From assembly GCF_902459465.1 (NCBI RefSeq), contig NC_047081.1:6229883-6293882 (forward strand): a stretch of 64,000 nt of DNA, given 5' to 3'. Positions 56,242-64,000 of the stretch are shown one piece after another; the stretch's first letter is position 1, and every line of letters begins with the position of its first letter. The translations under genes were made by a program, and so were the position numbers. This DNA is from Asterias rubens. Taxonomy: Eukaryota; Echinodermata; Asteroidea; Forcipulatida; Asteriidae. The notes beneath the pieces are model-generated. The model was not told the DNA's origin, did not search any database, and worked only from the letters and a program-made list of their open reading frames with translations.

Positions 56242-58037
56242 CTAGTGAAGGGCAAATCACCCATTATTGTTGCAGGAATAACATTCATATTAAACAGTAA
56301 TAATTATGTACAAATTTTACTCGTGATCACAACAATGATCTCAAAAATAACAAGTTAAAAAATCCTTAAATGGAATTATTGATCTCTTAAACAAATAACG
56401 GAATATAAACTCACAAGTTTTTTATATCTTTTGCTCACAGCTTTTTTTCCAAAATGGTAATGCACAAAATCCATTGTGGCATTATTTAAACCGCATGGAA
56501 CCAGAAGCTGTAGACTTCACCACCATATACAATCACTTTGTCTTTCTAAGTCCTCAATTTTTTTCAGCCTTGTTAAAATAAAAACCCTAGAAACATGAGA
56601 ACTTCTCAAATGAAAATCTACACAAGAATAATATACATGGTATTTGCATACATTAATATTACACGATTAGCATATTCATAAGTAACATTGCACTGAAACA
56701 GTCAGCAGTACTGTACACTTGCTCACACTTGCCCAGAGAGGGCGCTACCACTGATTTCAAACACTGAGCATTTTAATATAATTTTTATTTTCCAATCCTT
56801 TTTTTTTCTCACCCAAAAAGAGTGACATTGTGAAAGAAAAAACAGCAGCAATATCACTCACAAAATACATTTCCTTTTATAAAATTAATATTTATCATCA
56901 ATTCCAACAGACTTGGGCAGAAGCTTCCCATTTTTAAAATACTCCCCTTTTTATTGTTATCCATAACACTCACAGTTACTTTGTGAGTGAATTTGTACTG
57001 CTAAATAGTAATTGCTACTACGATATCTTAGCACAAACGTCCCTGATTTATATACACTATTTTCTGTCCTCACATTATACATATTGACTAGCATAACTCT
57101 TCGGTACAACTTTAAGAACATTCACATGGATGTGTATAAATCTCGTCACGTGTTTTTTTTTCTCGAAAAAACCTTTGTGTTTCCTCTCCTATTAAAGATC
57201 TGTGCGACCAACACAAGGCCGATTTTGTTCATAGTTTTGGTCCTCTTTCTATGATAAGAATCAGTACGAAGAATAATGCTCTTGCAGTCAGGGAACCTGA
57301 CCAGTTTACTAATAACCAGTCTACTTTTCATTGATTTCGTTTTTTTCACCCCCAAACTAAACCAATCGGTTCTTTCCACAGCCAGCATTTCCCAAAGATA
57401 CAGAAATTAGTATAATCTGACCAGTATTAACACCATGTGACTACGGCTGTTCGCCAATCAAAACCAGCCACAGAGTGGACAAAAAACTAATTCGTCCTAA
57501 TTTGGCAAGAGTGGACAATATCTCCCATTTAGCGATTCTATTCCTTTATATACAACTCACAAGTTGATTCACATCATTACATGTATGGCTTCACAACTAT
57601 ATTTACAAACTTCAAACCTTTAGTAATTCGCTTCAACGCCGGATTCCTTAAACGGAAACCTTCTTACTGTTTCATGGTGCAACACTTTGTTACTTCGTTG
57701 CTCCGTTAAACCTTTTTAAATTACAGCATTGTGATGTAAATTCTAAATGCATATTCTTATTAACTTCTTTAAATAGTATGTAGTCACTGGCGGTCAAAAT
57801 ACACTCAAGAACTTTGGCCGAATAAGTATAATACTGAAAGCAAGGTCAAAGTTCAAATTGTTGACCTTTGAATGACCTCCTTGATGACTCTACAAAAATT
57901 TGCACACACATTAGTAACAAGTACTCATATTAGTTACCAGATGATATTGCACAACAGTGCTTGACTATCATCAGAATGGTTTAGAGTTCCAAGTCTATCG
58001 AGTTCAGTGTGTAAGAGTTTGGTACAAGCTGTGTCGT
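56242..58037. other. No gene or clear repeat recognised
   Basis: Single-copy-looking AT-rich DNA between the convergent genes; a candidate for a long WDFY3 3' UTR on the minus strand, but nothing proves it. Confidence 0.35.
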
Positions 58038-58421
58038 TTAAAGGCAGTGGGCGCTATTGGTAATTACTCAAAATAATTATTAGCATAAAACCTTACTTGG
58101 TGACGAGTAATGGGGAGAGGTTGATAGTATAAAACATTGTGAGAAACGGCTCCCTCTGAAGTGACATAGTTAACAGGAAAGAAGTAATTTTTCCACGAAT
58201 TTGATTTCGAGACCTCAGATTTAGAATTTGAGGTCTCGAAATCAAGCATCTGAAAGCACACAGCTTCATGTGACAAGGGTGTTTCTTTCATTATTATCTC
58301 ACAACTTCGACGACCAACTGAGCTCAAATTTCCACAGGCTTGTTATTTTATGCATACGTTGAGATACACCAAGTGAGAAGACTGGTCTTTGACAATTACC
58401 AATAGTGTCCAGTGTCTTTAA
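58038..58421 (-). mobile_element. TTAA MITE family 1, full-length
   Basis: TTAAAGGCAGTGGGCGCTAT to GTGTCCAGTGTCTTTAA. Confidence 0.92.
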
Positions 58422-58447
58422 GAAGATTGATTATCTGTTGCAATGTA

Positions 58448-58535
58448 ACCAACCAATGACTGAAGCTGGATTCGAACCTCCGACCTCCATACTACTTTAC
58501 AGGGTGCTCTACCAACAGAGCTGCTATTGCCTGTA
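58448..58535 (-). repeat. tRNA-derived SINE head
   Basis: Minus strand: GCAGCTCTGTTGGTAGAGCA (A-box region) and GGAGGTTCGAATCCAGC (B box). Confidence 0.65.
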
Positions 58536-58784
58536 CATGTCTATTGGTTCACTCACTCAATTGTTTTAGTATCTCTGTTTTGGGGCATCAATCAGAAGTT
58601 TTATTTTATTCTAATCTTACAATAGAAGATCAAACACACATTTCAGCTTCGGAGGCTGTACTCGGTGAATTAACAAAATAGAATACAAAAATTAATATTC
58701 TTTATCCCGATGCAAATTTAACATCTATTATATCGTTGCGGTACCCGCTGCCAAAACATAGGATTCGAACTGCCTCTAGCTACC

Positions 58785-58940
58785 GGGCAACCTCGGTAGT
58801 CTAGTTGGTAAGACACTGCTCTAGAATTGCAAGGGTCGTGGGTTCGAATCCCACCCGAGTAACACGCCTGTGATATTTTTTCACAGGACTCAGGAAAGCA
58901 CTGAGTATACAGTGCTAACACACATCGGTGTATGGGTAAA
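58785..58940 (+). repeat. tRNA-derived SINE
   Basis: Near-complete tRNA-like head: CTCGG...CCGAG acceptor pairing, GTCTAGTTGGTAAGAC D arm, GTGGGTTCGAATCCCAC T arm. It is followed by a non-tRNA body with CACTGAGTATACAGTGCT and a C/A-rich tail. The body and relatives at 44030 and 61262 argue against a real tRNA gene. Confidence 0.75.
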
Positions 58941-59364
58941 AACCCCCCCCCCAAAAAAAAATTAATAGAATACATTAGTTTTTAATGGTACAATTTGACA
59001 GATTTTCCTGTTTACAGAATTTGCCCATTTGCCGTTTTTCAATAAGAACCTCCTTTAAGCAGGTTTGGTGGTAACCACCAAATCGACAATCCTGCAAAGC
59101 AATTGCTTATACCAGTATAAGAGATAAGCAGGCTTGCTGGTTACCAGCTTTGAGATACTGCATCCTTTATACACAAGACAATACTGGTCCCCTGCTATTA
59201 CTGCTTACAGTAATACTTAACCAATAAGCAGGCTTATCGGTCACCATTGCTTTCCAGTCACTTATAGAGAGACTGGTTTCCAGCTGCACATACAAACTGC
59301 TTAAAATACACAGGTGAACTGTTTCTGCTTAGCAGAAATTGCTGGCAATGAGTTGATCCTTCTC

Positions 59365-59479
59365 TCACGTTCTGAATGGCGGGTCAGCGGGTGCTTTGAG
59401 AGTATTGTAGCACGCTTGACAGACGCGTACTGGCTTGCTGATCCGAAGACGCTGTATCTCAGACTCAAACCTACTGCAT
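59365..59479 (-). CDS. WDFY3: WDFY3 terminal exon: second half of FYVE finger and stop
   Basis: Acceptor ATCAG|ATGC. Encodes '[20 protein letters not shown]' then [17 protein letters not shown] and TGA. The RVC motif and the last zinc-ligand cysteines complete the FYVE domain. The tail after FYVE is short, as in vertebrates. The 3' UTR extent is unknown; TTTTATTTTATT near 58600 holds AATAAA on the minus strand. Confidence 0.92.
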
Positions 59480-62400
59480 CTGATGATTAAAAACCCCAAG
59501 AGGAAAATTACTTCAATTTCAATTCCAGTAAAACATTTATTTCATACAGCTCTTCTCAAAATATAACATGTACACAAAATATTACATACATGTAGATAAG
59601 CAACAAAATAAGCACAGAAGATGGAGGAGAAAGAGTTTGTAGACCAGATTCTGGTCTACAAATTATGGCAGAATAAAGAGAGTGTGAGGCTGTCCGACAG
59701 ATTGAGCCAAGGCTTGTAGAAGACAGCCTAAACAGACAAACTAAGTGTACCTTTTAAAGATTTCTTACTGAGAGATCGCCTTACATCACATGGCCAGACA
59801 GCCACTTCAAGGTGAGGGCTACACGACCCACATTAACTGCAACCAGGGGCACGTTGCCACCTACTCCTGGGGTTCTAAAACAGGGTTACACGCTTAGTCC
59901 GTAAGGATGTAGGCGTGGGTGTCATCCACTAGGAGCCTGGCTGGTAGGGCAGAATGCACTACCTTCCCAACTTTAAAGAATAAATTATGGTTAAGTGCCT
60001 ATCTCAAGGGCACAAGTGTCATGACCGCTATTTGAAGCCACACTCTGTTGCCAGAGCTTGGTCCGATGAACTACACTGCTTGGCCACTACAACTTTATAG
60101 TACATCCAAAGAAAGATGCAGTTATGACAAAGTGTCTTGCTCATTGCCACAACTGTCATGACCGGGTCCAGAACCCACGCCATTAATCAAAGCTTGAGCC
60201 TGAGGTACTCAACCGCTCAGCAAACATAAATCTACCCCAGGAATTGTTAAATAATTGTACCTTGAACAGAAGAGTTTTCCACAATTGCGGCAGTGATGGC
60301 GTCTCTCCGCGAAGGTGAACTTGACACTGCAGGAGGCACAGGTATCGCTGCTCTCATCTTTGACCCAGTGGTCCGTCATGACCTTCCCTGGTTGGTCAGC
60401 TACGGACCAGCTGAAGACTCGGCCCCTCTCGTCACCAACAAACACCTTCATATGGTCCCTGGATGTTGAGGAAAGAACGCAAGAAGGAATGTGTCAAAAA
60501 GAGGAAAAAACTACTTGTTTTCTTATTAGTTTATTTACTGATTTTTGGGGTTGATCAAAGAATTGACTAGAGTGGGACTCGAACCAACGACCTCCGGATT
60601 AGCGTGCCGATGCTCTACCAACTGAACTATCTAGCCCTATATTGGCGATGTCCCTATTTTGTCAATGTCTTAGTTTATTTACTGTAATAAAATGTATAGC
60701 AAACCCTCCCAAATTTTCATCTAAAGTGCAATTTAACTGGGGTCCCTTGCTCAATTTTAGCACGACTGATGTACAAACATGTAGCAATATTGACAAGATT
60801 TTGCAAGAGAACTTGGACAGTATAAAAAAATTGCTGTCCTTCCACACGAGGTACATTTTGTAAAATGTTACAACCATGCTACAATTTAGCAAGGGACCCT
60901 TTTGAAAGGGGCATAATAATGATCTAACCTTGAGATTGCAAGAGCTGTTACTGCGGCTGGTTGTACATTGTCTTTCCGCTCAAATGCTGTATGCATGGTC
61001 AGTTTACTTCGGAACACCAACTGCCGCTGCCACTTAAAACCTTGAGAAAAAATAAGAGAAAACTTTAAAAAAAAAACTAAGACAAGTTTGCAGTAACACC
61101 CTTTGAATATCTCTTGTATTAGGTTTTGAAACCTGTGGTTAACAACTCACTGTTGATTCGTTAACCACCGGTTATTTTCGCTTCAGAACTAACACTACTC
61201 TAAAAGAGATATTCACATGGTTTGCCGTAAACTTTCCCCGAGTTCTATGACAGCAAAACACAGGCAAATCAATTGGGTGGGATTCGAACCCAGAACCCTT
61301 GCATTTCTAGAGCAGATGTCTTTCCACTAGACCATCGAGCTAGCCCGGAGGCCAAAAGCAGTTTGAATCCTAGTTGGCGAAGAATAATACCAACCTGGCT
61401 TAAGCTTGTTCCTGTGAGAAGCCGACATTCTCTCTCGCTTCTTGAAATCGTCATCGTATTTATCAAAGTCACTCTCCGAGAGGATGACGTACTCTCCCCG
61501 CTGCATGGGGCTCGGTGGCGTCACGCCGTTCTCCCCCACCCTCAAACCACTGCCTAGGCTATCCGTCTCATCGCCTTGGTTACCGTTGATGATGTCACTC
61601 ACGTCATCCCCCGTGGTAAAGCTCGTCGCATCACTGCAGGAGTCCAGATTATCCGGAGTCGTCATCGTCGTATCGCCAGGTTGGGTTAGAGTTATTCCGG
61701 GCCTGTTATCGATGTAAGTTCCCTCGACAGGAAGACTAGACGGAGGGGTGAGTCTCGGATTGTGCCCATCCATTTCATTCACGCTAACTTTAGAGTTTCG
61801 ATTAGCCTTGAGGGTGTCGCAGTCGTACCCTCCCGCGTCGGACATCATTAGCACCTCGTTCATGTCATCCGGACTCGAGTCCGACATCACTTTATCGACG
61901 CTGCCTTTTGTCGGCGTGGAAACCTCGCTTTCTTCGTTCAAGGCGCTACTGAAACTCTGACTGTCCTCTGATTGGCTCTCTGAGGTACAGTCTTCGTCCT
62001 TTACCTTTGACACTAACGTGTCATCCGGCTGTAGGCTATTCGAAGTCGACGACCTTTTGGAACTTGATATGTCTGGCACCTGGACGTACTCAACACTCCA
62101 CATCTGAAGACAACAAAAAATAAGACATTTACTTATTTGGGCTAGGGGGCTAGACAGTTCAATTGGTTGAGCGCCGGCACGTTAATCCAGAGGTTCGATT
62201 CCCATTACACCAGTACGATGGCTTCTGACTAGCACCCAAATCAAAGATCATGACAAAACAGGGATACCGCCAACATTAGGGCTAGATAGCTCAGCTGGTA
62301 GAGCGTTGATACGCTAATCCACAGGTCATTGGTAACATTAGGGCTAGATAGCTCAGCTGGTAAAGCGTTGATACGCTAATCCACAGGTCATTGGTTGATA

Positions 62401-63333
62401 TCCCACTCCAGTAAATGTTTTCTATAAAACCCAAAATCATTTAAAATTTATCCAGTCAGCTTCCCTTGTAGTTTATTATTTGATGTGAAATAAAAAAAAG
62501 TTGCATCCCCGTAAGGTGATCCCCAGGTTGTACCGTAATCTTGAGTGTGATCCCTGGCTACAAGGCAGTTAACAGTTGTATGGCTTCTGACTGCGCCTTG
62601 ACCAAAAAATACATACTGACATATTGACGCCAACATAGGGCTAGATGAGGTCGTTCAGACACAGTACTTAAGTTGGTTTAACTCATGGTTCAACCCGATC
62701 GAGTTCAACTCTGTGTGTCTGAACGGTTTTAAAGTTAGTTCGAATCGAGTTCAACCCACAAAAGATAAACCGTCCAGGGAGGGGGTTTATCTTTAGACCG
62801 CTTCAGGTTTATCTTTTAACACTGTGTGTGGACAGAATAAAAAATACCACATCCGGTTTAACTCACACGACCCATTGACCTCCGTAATCATTATGTTAAC
62901 ACACGGTGACCAATGAACAGGCCAATAAACAGGATGTTAGAGTAACGGGGTCGTATTTGCTTTGACCTCTTAAAACCAAAGATAAACCATATCGGGTTTA
63001 ACTCAGTGCTGTCTGAACGCAAAGGGGGTTTTATTTTTACGACCACTCCCTGCTGCTCGTAGAAGTTAAACCGGTTCGGGTCTAAGTTAATACGCTGTCT
63101 GAACATACCCGATGACATGTTACCAGAGGTGGTTGGTTCAAATCCAGTTTCAGTAATTTTTCCTTAGTTCAACCCCAAATCATTTTCTTATCTTTATACA
63201 GATAAATTTTAACCGGTTCGATGTTATCATGGTTAGACAATAAATTAAACACATTCTCAGAATGTAGACTTACTCTGACGACCCCGTCGCTAGAGCCCGT
63301 CATGATCACGTTCTGGGAGTCCCACTCCACCAT
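59365..63333 (-). CDS. WDFY3: WDFY3 (ALFY), C-terminal five exons, 5' part outside the window
   Basis: A large BEACH-WD40-FYVE scaffold that links ubiquitinated cargo to the autophagy machinery; the FYVE finger binds PI3P. Exons in reading order: 63333-63274, 62103-61395, 61040-60929, 60458-60261, 59479-59365. All junctions are GT/AG and phases agree, giving 397 residues plus stop. Recognised wording: '[18 protein letters not shown]' (WD repeat), 'VEYVQVPD', '[18 protein letters not shown]', '[18 protein letters not shown]', 'RGRVFSWSV', '[15 protein letters not shown]', '[13 protein letters not shown]' and '[12 protein letters not shown]'. These follow human WDFY3 in order. The long low-complexity exon lies between two WD blades. 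Earlier exons (BEACH, PH, first WD blades) must lie beyond 64000. WDFY4 lacks this FYVE end, so WDFY3 is favoured. Confidence 0.93.
59785..60225 (-). repeat. SINE cluster in the last WDFY3 intron
   Basis: Minus strand: B-box-like GTGGGTTCTGGACCC near 60170; then GTCATGACACTTGTGCCCTT and AGGCACTTAACC, the common core of a deuterostome SINE, running to about 59785. Confidence 0.6.
60261..60458 (-). CDS. WDFY3: WDFY3 exon: last WD strand and first half of FYVE finger
   Basis: Acceptor CATCCAG|GGAC, donor TCAAG|GTACAA. Encodes '[18 protein letters not shown]', then the FYVE signatures HWVKDE (WxxD), [13 protein letters not shown] and LFCS. Four zinc-ligand cysteines and the basic PI3P-binding RRHHCR motif are intact. 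Confidence 0.95.
60565..60645 (-). repeat. tRNA-derived SINE head in a WDFY3 intron
   Basis: Minus strand: GGCTAGA/TCTAGTC acceptor pairing, GTTCAGTTGGTAGAGC D arm, TTGGTTCGAGTCCCA T arm. Same family as 62277-62425. Confidence 0.65.
60738..60903. mobile_element. MITE with GGTCCCTTGCT ends in a WDFY3 intron
   Basis: GGGTCCCTTGCTCAATTTTA / CAATTTAGCAAGGGACCC inverted ends, with inner TACATTTTGTAAAATG. It lies 26 bp from the adjacent exon. Confidence 0.75.
60929..61040 (-). CDS. WDFY3: WDFY3 exon: WD-repeat segment
   Basis: Acceptor TCTCAAG|GT, donor TCAAG|GTTAGA. Encodes '[19 protein letters not shown]' and '[17 protein letters not shown]', nearly word for word the vertebrate segment before the last WD blade. 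Its 112 nt with split codons at both ends fit both neighbours. It is too short to stand out as an ORF. Confidence 0.92.
61262..61350 (-). repeat. tRNA-derived SINE head in a WDFY3 intron
   Basis: Minus strand: GATGGTCTAGTGGAAAGACA and GGGTTCTGGGTTCGAATCCC. Related to the SINE at 58785; ~45 bp from the donor at 61395. Confidence 0.65.
61395..62103 (-). CDS. WDFY3: WDFY3 exon: long acidic/Ser-rich insert between WD blades
   Basis: Acceptor CTTCAG|ATGTGG, donor CCAG|GTTGGT; 236 codons. Begins '[12 protein letters not shown]' and ends 'SHRNKLKPG', both anchored to WDFY3. Between them is a Ser/Thr/Asp/Glu-rich region that looks disordered, with many SD/SP sites. From memory the vertebrate equivalent is shorter, so this linker seems expanded here. 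The GTTGGT donor is not a perfect consensus but gives the phase the next exon needs. Confidence 0.9.
62140..62425 (+). repeat. Three tRNA-derived SINE heads in a WDFY3 intron
   Basis: 62146-62212: GCTAGACAGTTCAATTGGTT and GGTTCGATTCCCA. 62277-62337 and 62338-62425: two direct copies of GGGCTAGATAGCTCAGCTGG to CCACAGGTCATTGG, only the second continuing into a degraded B box. Confidence 0.65.
62650..63112. mobile_element. MITE with GTTCAGACA ends in a WDFY3 intron
   Basis: Inverted GTTCAGACACAGTACTTAAG / TTAATACGCTGTCTGAAC ends. Internal GGTTTAACTC / GAGTTCAACC and GTTTATCTTT / AAGATAAACC inverted pairs repeat at intervals. Non-coding. Confidence 0.65.
63274..63333 (-). CDS. WDFY3: WDFY3 exon: WD-repeat strand
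   Basis: Acceptor TTTTCAG|ATG, donor AGA|GTAAGT; 20 codons reading [20 protein letters not shown]. Phase 0 both ends. Matches the 'EWDTQNVIVTGHSDGVVR' stretch of vertebrate WDFY3. Confidence 0.92.
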
Positions 63334-63438
63334 CTGAAAAAAAATAAGGAATTACCAAATTGAACAAGCTTTACAAGAACAAAATAAACTTTCTATTTTA
63401 TCGGTTTTGGTACAAGAATAAAAAAAAAAACGCAGAAT

Positions 63439-63824
63439 TTAAAGGCAGTGGACACTACTGGTAATTACTCAAAATAATTATCAGCATAAAACCTTTCTTG
63501 GTGACGAGTAATGGGGATAGGTTGATGGAATAAAACACTGTGAGAAACGGCTCCCTCTAAAGTGACATATTGTTTGAGAAAGAAGTATTTTTCCACGAAT
63601 TTGATTTCGAGACCTCAAGTATAGAATTTGAGGTCTCGAAATCAAGCATCTAAACGCACACAACTTCGTGTGACAAGGGTGTTTTTTTTTTTATAGTTAT
63701 CTCGCAACTCTGACGACCAATCAAGCCCAATTTTTTACAGTTTTGTTATTGTATGCAGATGTTGAGATACACCAAGTGAGAAGACTGGTCTTTGACAATT
63801 ACCAATAGTGTCCATTGTCTTTAA
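63439..63824 (-). mobile_element. TTAA MITE family 1, full-length, WDFY3 intron
   Basis: TTAAAGGCAGTGGACACTAC to GTGTCCATTGTCTTTAA. Confidence 0.92.
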
Positions 63825-64000
63825 CTTTCAAGTTTTGTTTTGTCCCTTTTTTTGGGGGGGGGGGGTAAACTATTGACTATGTAAACAAGTTAAGACCTTA
63901 AACAAATCGTTACAAAAAGAATATTCACACTATTAATTAATTATTTTGAAAAACAAAATTGAGACAAAAATTGGAAAGAATGAAGTTTTAAATTGTAACA
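63825..64000. other. WDFY3 intron, AT-rich, poly-G run
   Basis: TTTTTTTGGGGGGGGGGGG at 63847; no exon seen before the window ends. Confidence 0.4.

Noticed and set aside
58785..58860. Functional tRNA gene
   Set aside because: The cloverleaf is good, but the sequence continues into a shared SINE body and tail and has diverged relatives at 61262 and 44030.
60565..60645. Functional tRNA gene on the minus strand
   Set aside because: The acceptor and T arms pair, but the anticodon loop lacks a normal T33 and the unit is repeated as SINE heads at 62140-62425.

Overview
The window looks like nuclear DNA of a marine deuterostome invertebrate, most likely an echinoderm and possibly a sea star. The evidence is: genes split by GT/AG introns; two recognisable animal genes (a peropsin-type opsin and the C-terminal end of WDFY3/ALFY); a LINE carrying a 2A-like peptide; 5S-rRNA-derived repeat modules; a DIRS-type tyrosine-recombinase retroelement; tRNA-headed SINEs; and very many TTAA-flanked MITEs. 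The DNA is AT-rich. Nothing looks prokaryotic: no operons, no CRISPR array.

Layout. 1-7.77 kb is a two-level repeat array: ~135-bp subrepeats inside units of about 1.6-3 kb, with antisense 5S-rRNA-like modules. 7.78-18.88 kb is a ~6.84-kb direct duplication built of two repeat families (called H1 and H2 here) and short hairpin minisatellites. One duplicate carries a 969-bp DNA transposon that the other lacks. 18.9-21.7 kb holds MITEs and an interrupted TTAA element. 21.7-24.2 kb is a decayed LINE. 24.2-28.6 kb has no gene I recognise. 28.6-33.3 kb and 36.5-39.2 kb are rearranged duplicates containing an unrecognised coiled-coil ORF (241 aa, intact in one copy, frameshifted in the other). A truncated DIRS element (33.85-36.5 kb, minus strand) abuts the second copy. 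39.2-42.9 kb is MITE-rich intergenic DNA. 42.96-52.81 kb (+) is a complete six-exon peropsin-like gene (325 aa, all splice phases agree) whose introns are full of mobile DNA. 53-59.3 kb is non-coding. 59.37-63.33 kb (-) holds the last five exons of WDFY3 (397 residues, phases agree), which enters from beyond the right edge. The opsin and WDFY3 are convergent.

The genes do not form a pathway. Peropsin is a retinal-binding photopigment or photoisomerase; WDFY3 is a selective-autophagy scaffold. The more unusual signals are in the repeats: several unrelated families share a palindromic GTGTTTGT/ACAAACAC motif near their ends; two families carry AGGTCA direct repeats with 5-nt spacing (DR5-like); at least four TTAA MITE families share a TTAAAGG terminus; and one foldback element has arms made of alternating GACTAGTC and GACGTC palindromes.
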